The position numbers and the translations under genes are program-made. The notes beneath the pieces were generated by a model. The model did not search any database. It was not told the origin of the DNA and worked only from the letters and a program-made list of their open reading frames with translations. Below, one piece after another: positions 1 through 8,246 of a stretch of DNA of 64,000 nt. This stretch comes from Trinickia dabaoshanensis (lineage in GTDB: Bacteria > Pseudomonadota > Gammaproteobacteria > Burkholderiales > Burkholderiaceae), in assembly GCF_002879885.1 (NCBI RefSeq), contig NZ_PNYA01000017.1, positions 93,904 through 157,903 of the forward strand. Reading direction: 5' to 3'. The stretch's first letter is position 1, and every line of letters starts with the position of its first letter.

Positions 1-89
1 GCAGCATCGTATGGGCGTGGATTTTGACGATCCCGGCCTCGGCGCTGCTTTCGGCGGCCGCATGGTGGCTCGGACACCGATTCCTGTGA
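1..89 (+). CDS. PiT-family inorganic phosphate transporter, C-terminal fragment
   Basis: Only the last 28 codons are in the window, reading from base 3 to a TGA at 87-89. The peptide is hydrophobic (WAWILTIPASALLSAAAWW) and ends soon after, which matches the last membrane helix of PiT low-affinity phosphate permeases, where a W-x-L/F-T-I/L-P-A motif is typical. Family membership is inferred from this short tail and from the downstream NlpC-PhoH neighbourhood. It could be another polytopic permease. A hairpin terminator follows about 95 bases later. Confidence 0.55.
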   Translation, partial: SIVWAWILTIPASALLSAAAWWLGHRFL

Positions 90-184
90 GCGAAGGCGCG
101 TAAGAGGGAACGTCGACGCCCGGCTCACGGGCCGACTCAGGCCGGCTAAGGTCGACTAAGGTCGAACAAAGGCGTCGATAGGAG

Positions 185-228
185 AGAGCGATGCTTGGCT
201 TAGCGCCAGGGCATCGCTCTTTTTTATT
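185..228 (+). terminator. Rho-independent terminator after the phosphate transporter
   Basis: A perfect 10-bp stem AGAGCGATGC / GCATCGCTCT (185-194 with 211-220), a 16-base loop and then TTTTTATT. It is oriented to end the partial plus-strand permease gene. Between the stop codon and this hairpin there is only a short unit AGGTCGA repeated twice near 152-168. Confidence 0.85.
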
Positions 229-260
229 GCGGGTAGCGCGGCCCTACCGGTGCCGATGCA

Positions 261-1256
261 TCAGTCGCCGTTATTGGCGAAACGGGCGATGGGATCGTCG
301 CTGGTGGAGGTGGACGCAGGTTGCTGCGCGCTAGGCGCCGTCGAAGCACGCGTCATCTGCGCGTTGGATTCCGCCGGGAGCGGCCGGACCGATACCGCAT
401 TCGCTTGCCGGGCTTGCTGCGCCGCCTGGCGAGCGACTGGCGGAGGCGGCTCGAAAGCGTCCGCTGCCGCGGCGATCGGGTCCTCGGCCGGGGGCGCTGC
501 CTCCTGAGCCGGAGAGGCGATGGGGGCGGGGGCCGTCGATGCAAAAGAAGGCGCCGGTGCGACTGCTGGTGCCGCTGATGCCGCAGTGGATCGTGCCGCC
601 GGTGACGGAGCCGGCGCCACGGCAACCGCCGTCTGCCGCGGCGGCTCAGCCGGCGGCGTGTCGGGCACTGCCGGCGCTCTCGGCGCCGCCAGTTCGGTCG
701 GCGCATCGAACGGCGACTTCGGCTTGAGCGGCGCGGCGACGCGCCGGATACCGTCGAAATGCCGCGCCCAGTACGGGTTCGTCAGATAGTCGAGCCGTAC
801 GGTGCCCCCGGTCGAAGGCGCATTCACGAAGCGTAGCTTCCCGACGTAGATCCCGACGTGCGAATGCGGCCTGCCCGTCGTATTGAAGAAAATCAGATCG
901 CCCGGGGCAATTTCGTCCGGTTCGATCGATTCTCCGCGCCGGCTCATGTCTGCCGTCGTTCGCGGCAAATCGACATCGGCCGCTCGCGCAACCACATACC
1001 GAACGAGACCGCTGCAATCGAACCCGCTGTCGGGCGTATTGCCGCCCCAACGGTACGGAATGCCGATCAACCCCATCGCTTCGATCGAGATTTCCTCGCG
1101 ACCAGTGCTGTGATCGACGAAGCGCGGCGAGCCGGGCGGCATCGTCCGCCAAGCGTTTTCCCCCGATGCCGCCCCGCCCGAACGCACGGCCCTCGGCGGC
1201 GCGCTCGAGCACGCCGCCAACGACAGCACGACAAGAATAAGAAGCCAAGATCTCAT
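261..1256 (-). CDS. NlpC/P60-family lipoprotein, putative cell-wall endopeptidase
   Basis: Predicted outer-membrane lipoprotein of 331 residues. Residues 1-16 are a lipoprotein signal ending in the lipobox LAAC (Cys16). Residues about 55-175 form an NlpC/P60 cysteine peptidase domain with the catalytic Cys81 in FDCSGL and His133 in SHVGIY. The third polar residue, often His, is Asn145 here (FVNAP), which the family tolerates. The family cleaves D-Glu/DAP bonds in peptidoglycan stem peptides. The last 150 residues are a low-complexity Ala/Pro-rich tail with no recognisable fold. It is a single gene on the minus strand, separated from phoH by a terminator. Confidence 0.85.
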   Translation of the reverse strand: MRSWLLILVVLSLAACSSAPPRAVRSGGAASGENAWRTMPPGSPRFVDHSTGREEISIEAMGLIGIPYRWGGNTPDSGFDCSGLVRYVVARAADVDLPRTTADMSRRGESIEPDEIAPGDLIFFNTTGRPHSHVGIYVGKLRFVNAPSTGGTVRLDYLTNPYWARHFDGIRRVAAPLKPKSPFDAPTELAAPRAPAVPDTPPAEPPRQTAVAVAPAPSPAARSTAASAAPAVAPAPSFASTAPAPIASPAQEAAPPAEDPIAAAADAFEPPPPVARQAAQQARQANAVSVRPLPAESNAQMTRASTAPSAQQPASTSTSDDPIARFANNGD

Positions 1257-1479
1257 TGATCGATCAACCGTGGGTGCGCGATGCGAGGTTCGCCGTCGAG
1301 CAACGAGCCGGCAAGGGAGGGTAATCGCCTCGCCGCCGTTCGCACGCGCTGTTGCGGCCGATAGTAGCCCTGCCGGCGGGCCTTCGGCAAGAATTCTTCA
1401 TAATTTACTTGAAGTTTGGGGGGCGATGCGTTGCCGCGCGCCGACAAGCTCGGCGAGGAATCCCAACGCCGTTATGGCC

Positions 1480-1509
1480 CCAAAAAGAAAACGCCCGGCA
1501 AGCCGGGCG
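1480..1509 (-). terminator. Rho-independent terminator of phoH
   Basis: CGCCCGGC (1492-1499) pairs with GCCGGGCG (1502-1509) across an AA loop. Read on the minus strand it is followed by a T-rich tract (GTTTTCTTTTTG, 1480-1491). It lies just past the phoH stop codon. The rest of the 1257-1551 gap shows no gene. Confidence 0.85.
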
Positions 1510-1551
1510 TCGAAGGTGGCCGAGTGGGGACTGGGTTAGTCCCCGCGTCGA

Positions 1552-3357
1552 TCAAAGAATATCGGAGGCGTAATCGGCCAGCCGCGAACGTTCGCCGCGA
1601 GCAAGAGTGACATGCCCGCTGTGCGTCCAGCCTTTGAAGCGATCCACGACGTAGGTGAGCCCCGAGCTACCTTCGGTCAGATACGGCGTATCGATCTGCG
1701 CGATATTGCCGAGGCAGACGATCTTCGTACCGGGGCCCGCACGCGTCACGAGCGTCTTCATTTGCTTGGGCGTCAGGTTTTGCGCTTCGTCGATGATGAG
1801 GTACTTGTCGACGAAAGTGCGCCCGCGCATGAAGTTCATGCTCTTGATCTTCAAGCGCGAGCGAATCAACTCCTGCGTGGCCGCGCGGCCCCATTCGCCG
1901 GCGCTGTCTTCCGTCCGCTGCAGCACTTCGAGGTTGTCGTCGAATGCCCCCATCCAAGGCTGCATCTTTTCTTCCTCGGTGCCGGGCAAGAAGCCGATGT
2001 CCTCTCCCACGGGCACGGTGGCTCGCGTGACGATGATTTCGTTGTAGCGCTTTTCATCGAGCACTTGGGCGAGACCCGCGGCCAGCGCGACGAGCGTCTT
2101 GCCGGTACCGGCTTGACCCAACAGCGTCACGAAGTCGATATCGGGGTTCATGAGCAGGTTCAGCGCGAAGTTCTGCTCGCGGTTGCGCGCTGTGATACCC
2201 CAGACGTTGTTCTTGTTGTGGCTGTAGTCGCGCAGCGTCTGCAAGACGGCCGTTTTACCGTTGAGCTCGCGGACGATGGCTTGGAACGGCGGCTCGCCGG
2301 TGAGCGGCTCGAGATAGACGAACTCGTTGACGAGCAGCGACGGACACAGCGGGCCGGTCACGCGGTAATACGTGGTGCCGGTCTTGTTGTCCTGCCAGCT
2401 TTCCATGCCCTTGGCATGCTTCGTCCAAAAATCTTGGGGCAGGGCGCGTACGCCCGAGAACAGCAGATCCTTGTCCTCGAGCACCTGGTCGTTGAAGTAG
2501 TCTTCCGCGGGCAGACCGAGCGCGTGGGCCTTGATCCGCATGTTGATGTCTTTCGACACCAACACGACTTGCCGATCCTCGCGTTCGCGCTGCAAGGCGC
2601 GAACGACACCCAAAATCTGGTTGTCGGCTTTGCCCTGCGGCAGCCCTTCGACCGGCTCGATGTCGGCGAGCTTCGTTTGGAAGTACAACCGTCCGAGCGC
2701 TTCGCGGCTACCGAGACCCGCGAGCGGCAAGCCTTCCGTGATCACGCCGGCATTCGCGACGAGCGAATCGAGCGTGCGGCTGACTTGACGCGCGTTGCGG
2801 GCAACCTCGGACATCCCCTTTTTGTGGTTGTCGAGTTCCTCGAGCGTCATCATGGGCAGATAGACGTCGTGCTCCTCGAACCGGAAGAGGCAGGTCGGAT
2901 CGTGCATCAGCACGTTCGTATCGAGTACGAAAAGCTTGCGCAATTCGGTCTCGACCGTGGCCGCTTTAACGGAGCGGGGCTTGGCGGCTCCGCGCGCGGG
3001 GCTGGCTTGGGCGGCCGCTTCGGTCACCGCGGCCGGCTCTTGCTTGCGTGCCTGAATAGGAGCGGCCGCGGGCGTCGCCGGTTGCAGCAGCGCGGCGGTT
3101 TGCTTCGGTTTGCGGCCACGCGCGGTGGGAGCGGGTTCGGCGGCCGGGGCGGACGGCAGCGGGCGCAACGTGGCGCCGGCGTTGGCGGCCGTGCCCATCG
3201 GGGCGGCGACATGGGCGGTCGCGCCATACTCGGCCGCCTCGGTTTGCTCCCCCATCGTCCCTTGTTTTTTGGCGCCTCGCGCCGGTCTGGCTTTGGCCTT
3301 GAATTCATCGGGCGGCAACAGACTGCCGAGCTTGCTGGGCGGGGTAGGCAAAGGCAT
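1552..3357 (-). CDS. phoH: PhoH family protein: PIN domain plus PhoH ATPase
   Basis: A 601-residue fusion of an N-terminal PIN nuclease fold and a C-terminal PhoH P-loop ATPase (PhoH2 type). The PIN part begins near residue 140 with LDTNVL (Asp146) and a later E-E-L-D metal-ligand stretch. The Walker A motif GQAGTGKT lies near residue 414 and Walker B (LIIDEAQN) near 519. Residues 10-135 are a low-complexity Ala/Pro/Lys linker. PhoH2 proteins are known as RNA-acting ATPases/RNases; the cellular substrate here is unknown. I chose the ATG at 3357 (MPLPTPPSK) because GAGGGA lies 5 bases upstream; an in-frame ATG nine codons earlier has no ribosome site. Confidence 0.92.
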   Translation of the reverse strand: MPLPTPPSKLGSLLPPDEFKAKARPARGAKKQGTMGEQTEAAEYGATAHVAAPMGTAANAGATLRPLPSAPAAEPAPTARGRKPKQTAALLQPATPAAAPIQARKQEPAAVTEAAAQASPARGAAKPRSVKAATVETELRKLFVLDTNVLMHDPTCLFRFEEHDVYLPMMTLEELDNHKKGMSEVARNARQVSRTLDSLVANAGVITEGLPLAGLGSREALGRLYFQTKLADIEPVEGLPQGKADNQILGVVRALQREREDRQVVLVSKDINMRIKAHALGLPAEDYFNDQVLEDKDLLFSGVRALPQDFWTKHAKGMESWQDNKTGTTYYRVTGPLCPSLLVNEFVYLEPLTGEPPFQAIVRELNGKTAVLQTLRDYSHNKNNVWGITARNREQNFALNLLMNPDIDFVTLLGQAGTGKTLVALAAGLAQVLDEKRYNEIIVTRATVPVGEDIGFLPGTEEEKMQPWMGAFDDNLEVLQRTEDSAGEWGRAATQELIRSRLKIKSMNFMRGRTFVDKYLIIDEAQNLTPKQMKTLVTRAGPGTKIVCLGNIAQIDTPYLTEGSSGLTYVVDRFKGWTHSGHVTLARGERSRLADYASDIL

Positions 3358-3525
3358 GGTTTCCCTCAAAGATTCGGGTCGCATCTCATGCGCCGCCGAA
3401 CGCTCGGTCCGCGTTTGCGGGGCGAGCCTTCAGGCAGCGCGTTTCAGTTTTCGGTTCGCCGGTTCGCCTAGATTTCGATCAGCTCCTTCGCAAGAGAGCG
3501 GCGGCAGGGTAACGGCGAAGCCGCC

Positions 3526-3571
3526 GAAAAACAAAAAAGCCGCCGCTCCTGTTGCGATGGAGCAAGCGGCT
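3526..3571 (-). terminator. Rho-independent terminator at the end of the arn-bcp operon
   Basis: On the minus strand AGCCGC-TT-GCTCC pairs with GGAGC-G-GCGGCT (3538-3571), then TTTTTT-G-TTTTT. It sits about 110 bases past the peroxiredoxin stop and before phoH, so it separates the two units. The remaining parts of the 3358-3683 gap hold no gene that I can support; the phoH promoter is presumably there but no clear -10/-35 stood out. Confidence 0.8.
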
Positions 3572-3683
3572 CGGTTTCGAGCATCACGCGGCGCCTGACG
3601 AACAAAACGTCGATCTGATCGACGGCGCTCAAGCGGAGAAGACGAAGTGAACGGGAACTCATTGCAACGCAATATAACGCGCG

Positions 3684-4145
3684 TCAAAGTGCTTGTACAG
3701 CCTCCAGCGTTTCATCCACGTGGCCCGGTACTTTTACCCCACGCCATTCGCGCCGCAAGACGCCGTCCGCATCGATGAGGAAGGTCGAGCGCTCGATGCC
3801 TCGCACTTCCTTGCCATACATCTTTTTCATTTTGATGACGCCGAATAGCGTGCACAACACTTCATCGGCATCGGAAATCAACGGGAACGGCAATTCCAGC
3901 TTGGACTTGAAGTTTTCGTGGGAACGCAGGCTGTCGCGGGAAACGCCGACGATTTCGGCTCCGGCCTTCTTGAACTTCGGATACAAGTCGCGAAACTGCA
4001 AACCTTCTGTCGTGCAGCCCGGTGTGTTGTCCTTCGGGTAGAAATACAACACGAGCTTCTTGCCGCGCAGGCCGGACAGCGTGATATCGCCGCCCGTCGC
4101 GGGGGCTGAAAAATCAGGGACGGGTTGGTCGACTGCAATGGGCAC
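3684..4145 (-). CDS. bcp: Thioredoxin-dependent peroxiredoxin, BCP/PrxQ type
   Basis: A 153-residue thiol peroxidase that reduces H2O2 and organic peroxides. The peroxidatic Cys44 sits in the signature PGCTTE within YFYPKDNTPGC. The resolving Cys that many BCP proteins carry five residues later is absent (Leu49), but Cys98, equivalent in position to E. coli Cys99, is kept, so a 1-Cys or alternative resolving mechanism is likely. The start is a GTG at 4145 with AGGAG six bases upstream. It follows arnD by 79 bases on the same strand with no terminator between, so it may be the last gene of the arn operon. Confidence 0.93.
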   Translation of the reverse strand: MPIAVDQPVPDFSAPATGGDITLSGLRGKKLVLYFYPKDNTPGCTTEGLQFRDLYPKFKKAGAEIVGVSRDSLRSHENFKSKLELPFPLISDADEVLCTLFGVIKMKKMYGKEVRGIERSTFLIDADGVLRREWRGVKVPGHVDETLEAVQAL

Positions 4146-4224
4146 GTGGTTCTCCTGTTCTTATCGCGCAAATGGTCGGGTGGGCCGATGCGTTGGGAAG
4201 ACCGCCGGGCAAAGCGGCCGTTGC

Positions 4225-5121
4225 TCAGTCCGGTTGGACGATGAGCTCGCCCGAACGCCCCGGAATCGAACCCCAGGTGACAGGGTACGATGGCAACTGA
4301 TCGAGGTCCAGCGCGGCATGGTAGTCGCCCATCGTCGCAAACGTGTGACCTTGAGCGTGCCAGCCTGCCAACAATTGCTCGAAGATCGGCGCAAGCTTCT
4401 GGCCCTCGAGTTCGGCATGCAGCGTGAAGACCTGGTCGGTCGGCGAGCGTTCCGTCGAGGCGAGCAGCCGCTCGGCGACGTTCGATTCGTCGCAACCGTC
4501 CACGCCGATGAGTTCGTCCAGCGTCGGCAACGTGGTGGGCAACTGAACGTGATCGAGCGTCTTGCCGCCCACGACGGGCCGATAAGGCGAGTGGCCGCGG
4601 CCGTCGGAGGCGTAACGCATGCCCCAGGCATCGATCTGCTCGAACGCATGTTCGTTCATCTGCCAGCCGGCGGAGCCGTGCGTGGCGGGCGGCGCGCCGA
4701 AAATATCGACGAAACGCTCGAAGCTCTTTTGCATTTCGCCGCATGTCCAGGCTTGGCCGCGCTCACGCACGTTGTCTTGCCAATAGACGTGGTCCCACGT
4801 ATGGATGCCGCATTCGAAGCCGGCCTCGTGGATCGCACGCATCTCGGCCGTCGCGTGCCGGCCGATGTCGGGGCCGGGCAGCAGTACGCCGTACATCAAT
4901 TGCTTGATGCCGTAGTGCTCGAGCACGGAGGTGCGCGAGACCTTCTTCAAGAAGCCGGGGCGAAACACGCGCCGCAGCGCCCAGCCCGTATGATCCGGGC
5001 CGAGGCTGAAGAGAAAGGTCGCGCGCGCCTTGAAGCGGTCGAGCATACGCGCGAGGTGCGGCACGCCTTCGCGCGTGCCGCGCAGCGTGTCGACGTCGAT
5101 TTTCAGAACGATACGTGGCAA
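4225..5121 (-). CDS. arnD: 4-deoxy-4-formamido-L-arabinose-phosphoundecaprenol deformylase ArnD
   Basis: A 298-residue NodB-type polysaccharide deacetylase that removes the formyl group from undecaprenyl-phosphate-L-Ara4FN, making the transfer to lipid A irreversible. The metal/catalytic motif DVDT (Asp9, Asp11) and the zinc-binding HTWDH (His107, His111) are present, and length matches ArnD. The start is a TTG at 5121 with AAGGA about 7 bases upstream; no better start is available without cutting into the Asp motif. It lies 49 bases after the ArnA decarboxylase gene, consistent with one operon. Confidence 0.92.
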   Translation of the reverse strand: MPRIVLKIDVDTLRGTREGVPHLARMLDRFKARATFLFSLGPDHTGWALRRVFRPGFLKKVSRTSVLEHYGIKQLMYGVLLPGPDIGRHATAEMRAIHEAGFECGIHTWDHVYWQDNVRERGQAWTCGEMQKSFERFVDIFGAPPATHGSAGWQMNEHAFEQIDAWGMRYASDGRGHSPYRPVVGGKTLDHVQLPTTLPTLDELIGVDGCDESNVAERLLASTERSPTDQVFTLHAELEGQKLAPIFEQLLAGWHAQGHTFATMGDYHAALDLDQLPSYPVTWGSIPGRSGELIVQPD

Positions 5122-5170
5122 AGGCGATCCTTCGGGCTACGGGCGTGGCGGCAGCGCGGCGAAGCCGAGA

Positions 5171-6247
5171 TTACTGCTGCTCGACGAGTGCGCGCGCCTC
5201 GGCCACATGGCCGCGATATGCTTCGAAAATCTTGCGCAGCGCATCGTCGAACGTCGCTTTCGGCGCCCACTCGAGTTCCGCCATCGTGTTCTCGATCTTC
5301 GGCACCCGGTTTTGCACGTCTTGATAACCCTTGCCGTAGTAAGCGCCCGAGGACGTTTCGACGAGCTTCACGGCCTTGGCGGATTCCGCGTACTCCGGGT
5401 ACTCCGCTGCGAGCGCGAGCATCTTGTGCGCGAGTTCGCGCACCGAGAAGTTGTTGGTGGGATTGCCGATGTTGTAGATCTTGCCCGACGCGATGCCGTT
5501 CGGATTGTCGATGATCTTCATCAGCGCGCTGATGCCGTCGTCGATATCGGTGAAGGCACGTTTTTGCGAGCCGCCGTCGACGAGGCTGATGTTCTCGCCG
5601 CGCACGATGTGCCCGAGGAACTGCGTGACGACGCGCGAGCTGCCTTCCTTCGGCGTGTAGATCGAATCCAGGCCCGGTCCGATCCAGTTGAACGGACGGA
5701 ACAGCGTGAAGTTCAGGCCCTCTTGCATGCCATAGCCCCAAATCACGCGGTCCATGAGCTGCTTGGAGCACGCGTAGATCCAGCGCGGCTTGTTGATCGG
5801 GCCATAGGTGAGGGCGGAGGCTTCCGGATCGAACTCTTCGTCGGCGCACATGCCGTAGACTTCCGACGTCGACGGAAACACGAGATGCTTGCGGTACTTG
5901 ACGGCCGAACGCACGATCGGCAGGTTCGCCTCGAAATCGAGTTCGAATACACGCAGCGGCTGCTGCACGTAGGTGGCGGGCGTCGCGATCGCCACGAGCG
6001 GCAAGATCACGTCGCACTTCTTCACGTGATATTCCACCCACTCCTTGTTGATCGTGATGTCGCCTTCGAAGAAGTGCATCCGCTCGTGTTGCGTCAGGTC
6101 GCCGAGGCGGTCCGTCTGCATGTCCATGCCGAACACTTCCCAGTCGGTCGTCTCGAGAATGCGCTTGGACAAATGATGGCCGATGAAGCCATTGACGCCG
6201 AGAATGAGGACTTTCTTGGCGGAACGTTCGGTTTTGACGGAATTCAT
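5171..6247 (-). CDS. arnA: UDP-glucuronate decarboxylase (C-terminal half of ArnA as a separate gene)
   Basis: A 358-residue extended short-chain dehydrogenase/reductase. The NAD-binding GxxGxxG lies at 17-23 (GVNGFIG) and the catalytic Tyr/Lys pair is in YACSK. It corresponds to the C-terminal domain of E. coli ArnA, which oxidatively decarboxylates UDP-GlcA to the UDP-4-keto-pentose used by ArnB. Here it is a stand-alone gene. The ATG at 6247 overlaps the stop of the formyltransferase gene by four bases (ATGA), pointing to translational coupling. An upstream extension of the frame is open but lies wholly inside the preceding gene and is not used. Confidence 0.92.
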   Translation of the reverse strand: MNSVKTERSAKKVLILGVNGFIGHHLSKRILETTDWEVFGMDMQTDRLGDLTQHERMHFFEGDITINKEWVEYHVKKCDVILPLVAIATPATYVQQPLRVFELDFEANLPIVRSAVKYRKHLVFPSTSEVYGMCADEEFDPEASALTYGPINKPRWIYACSKQLMDRVIWGYGMQEGLNFTLFRPFNWIGPGLDSIYTPKEGSSRVVTQFLGHIVRGENISLVDGGSQKRAFTDIDDGISALMKIIDNPNGIASGKIYNIGNPTNNFSVRELAHKMLALAAEYPEYAESAKAVKLVETSSGAYYGKGYQDVQNRVPKIENTMAELEWAPKATFDDALRKIFEAYRGHVAEARALVEQQ

Positions 6248-7191
6248 GGGTGGCGGGAACGAAAGTTGAGCTGGGCGAACTGCGAAGGCGTCACGACGGT
6301 TTCTTGCCCGTCGCGCTGATGCCGCAGCTCGGAAATGACGATGGCGCGCGCGTCGCCGCACACACCGAAACACGTATTATCGCTTACGTGCAGACCGGGG
6401 GGCAAATCGGCCAAATGGGCCTTGGCGATCGCATCCAATCCGGCCAGGCGCGCACGCGCGATCACGAAGCGCTCGCCGCCTATGTCGGTGAAGGCGCCCG
6501 GGTAGGGCGGCGCCACCGCGCGGATCAGGTTGTAGACTTCGCCGGCGGGCTTGGACCAGTCGATTCGGCCGTCCTCGGGCTTGCGTCCGCCGAAGTAGCT
6601 GCCACGGGAGAGGTCGTTGGGCAAATGAGGCGCTTCGCCGGCCAATAGCGCCGGCAGTACGCGCCAAAGCGTCTGCTCGGCCGCCACCGTGACCTTGTCG
6701 AATACTTCTTGCGCCGTATCGTCGGGCAGAATCGGCACGCTCGTTTGGGCGACGATCGCGCCGGCATCGGGCTTGGCCGCCATCTCGTGCAGCGTGGCGC
6801 CCGTTTCGGTTTCGCCGTTGAGCACGGCCCAATTCGTCGGCACGCGGCCGCGGTACTTGGGCAGCAGCGAACCGTGCATGTTGTAGGCGCCGCGCGGCGC
6901 GAGCGCCAGCACGTCGGCGGGCAGCATATGCCGGTAGTAGAACGAAAAGATGAAATCGGGCCGCGCGCGGGCGACGGCCTCGCGCAGCGGCGCCCCGGCC
7001 GGATCGGCGGGCGTGATCGTCTCGATGCCGTGTTCGGCGGCAACTTGCGCGACGCTGCCGAACCAAATGCGCTCGGCGGGGTTGTCCTCATGCGTGACGA
7101 CGAGCGCGACGTCCACGCCGCGCGCGAGCAGCACGCGCAGACAGCGCACGCCGACGTTGTGATAGGCGAAGACGACGGCGCGCGGTTTCAT
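6244..7191 (-). CDS. UDP-L-Ara4N formyltransferase (N-terminal half of ArnA as a separate gene)
   Basis: A 315-residue formyltransferase matching the N-terminal domain of E. coli ArnA, which N-formylates UDP-L-Ara4N with 10-formyl-tetrahydrofolate. The catalytic triad of the methionyl-tRNA formyltransferase fold is visible: Asn104 and His106 in NMHGSLLP and Asp142 in KPDAG. The ATG at 7191 overlaps the arnC stop by four bases (ATGA), and its own stop overlaps the next gene in the same way, so arnC and both ArnA halves are tightly coupled. Splitting ArnA into two polypeptides is also known from other Burkholderia. Confidence 0.9.
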   Translation of the reverse strand: MKPRAVVFAYHNVGVRCLRVLLARGVDVALVVTHEDNPAERIWFGSVAQVAAEHGIETITPADPAGAPLREAVARARPDFIFSFYYRHMLPADVLALAPRGAYNMHGSLLPKYRGRVPTNWAVLNGETETGATLHEMAAKPDAGAIVAQTSVPILPDDTAQEVFDKVTVAAEQTLWRVLPALLAGEAPHLPNDLSRGSYFGGRKPEDGRIDWSKPAGEVYNLIRAVAPPYPGAFTDIGGERFVIARARLAGLDAIAKAHLADLPPGLHVSDNTCFGVCGDARAIVISELRHQRDGQETVVTPSQFAQLNFRSRHP

Positions 7192-8240
7192 CGATCGCGC
7201 TCCTCGCGGCTTTCCTGCGGCATCGCGGCAACGCCGCCGCTCACGGCCGGCGTGCGCATGCTCGCGCCGGCGGCCACATCGCCGGGGCGTCCTTCGAGTA
7301 TCGTCTGGACGAGATAGCGAGGGCGCGCGCGTACCTGTTGGTAGATGCGGCCGATGTACTCGCCGAGCAGCCCCAAGGCGAAGATGATCACGCCGAGCAT
7401 GAAGAATGTGATCGCGAACAACGTGAACACGCCTTGCACTTCGGCGCCGATCACGAAGCGCCGCACCACGAGCAGCAGGAACAATCCCGCCGAGCCCATC
7501 GACAAGATCACGCCGATGAACGACAGCCATTGCAACGGCACGACGGAGAAGCCCGTCACGAGATCGAAGTTGAGCCGGATAAGGCTGTAAAGCGAGTACT
7601 TCGATTCGCCCGCGAAGCGCTCTTCGTGCGCCACTTCGACCTCGATCGGGTTTTGGGCGAACGTGTAGGCGAGCGCCGGGATGAACGTGTTCACTTCCCC
7701 GCAGCGGTTGATCGTGTCGATGATCTGACGGCTGTACGCGCGCAGCATGCAGCCTTGGTCGGTCATCTTGATGTGCGTGATGCGCTCGCGCAGACGGTTC
7801 ATCGCGCGTGAAGCCTTGCGCCGCCACAGCGTGTCTTGCCGCTGAATGCGGATGGAGCCCACGTAGTCGTAGCCCTCGCGCATCTTCGCGACGAGCTTGC
7901 CGATCTCCTCGGGCGGATTTTGCAAGTCGGCATCGAGCGTGATGACGATCTCGCCGCGCGACGCTTCGAAGCCCGCGAGAATCGCCATGTGCTGGCCGTA
8001 GTTGCCGTTGAGCAAGACGACCCGAGTGGTATCGGGCCGCGCGCGGAATTGCTCGGCCAGCAACGCGGGCGATTTGTCGCGACTGCCGTCGTTGATGAAA
8101 ATGACTTCGTAGCTGGTACCCATCGCATCGAGCGCTGGGTACAGACGCGCATACAGTGCGTGCAGCCCCGCTTCCTCGTTGTAGACGGGGATGATGACCG
8201 AGACTTCCGGTTGTGCCGGTCGGTGTTCCGTATAACTCAT
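7188..8240 (-). CDS. arnC: Undecaprenyl-phosphate 4-deoxy-4-formamido-L-arabinose transferase ArnC
   Basis: A 350-residue GT2-family inner-membrane glycosyltransferase that moves L-Ara4FN from UDP to undecaprenyl phosphate. The GT-A start IIPVYNEE is near residue 16 and the nucleotide/metal site TLDADLQNP near residue 97. Two hydrophobic helices near residues 235-310 are the membrane anchor typical of ArnC/DPM-like enzymes. It begins six bases after arnB and overlaps the formyltransferase gene by four bases. Known DPM1-like relatives such as GtrB are alternatives, but the surrounding arn genes settle the assignment. Confidence 0.93.
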   Translation of the reverse strand: MSYTEHRPAQPEVSVIIPVYNEEAGLHALYARLYPALDAMGTSYEVIFINDGSRDKSPALLAEQFRARPDTTRVVLLNGNYGQHMAILAGFEASRGEIVITLDADLQNPPEEIGKLVAKMREGYDYVGSIRIQRQDTLWRRKASRAMNRLRERITHIKMTDQGCMLRAYSRQIIDTINRCGEVNTFIPALAYTFAQNPIEVEVAHEERFAGESKYSLYSLIRLNFDLVTGFSVVPLQWLSFIGVILSMGSAGLFLLLVVRRFVIGAEVQGVFTLFAITFFMLGVIIFALGLLGEYIGRIYQQVRARPRYLVQTILEGRPGDVAAGASMRTPAVSGGVAAMPQESREERDR

Positions 8241-8246
8241 GTCCGC

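Noticed and set aside
149..171. Short direct repeat of AGGTCGA units before the first terminator
   Set aside because: Two imperfect copies of seven bases are too little to call a functional repeat or operator.
1612..3471. A 619-codon open frame on the plus strand opposite phoH
   Set aside because: It is the antisense shadow of a GC-rich gene: no recognisable motif, no ribosome site, and phoH on the other strand has clear PIN and Walker motifs.
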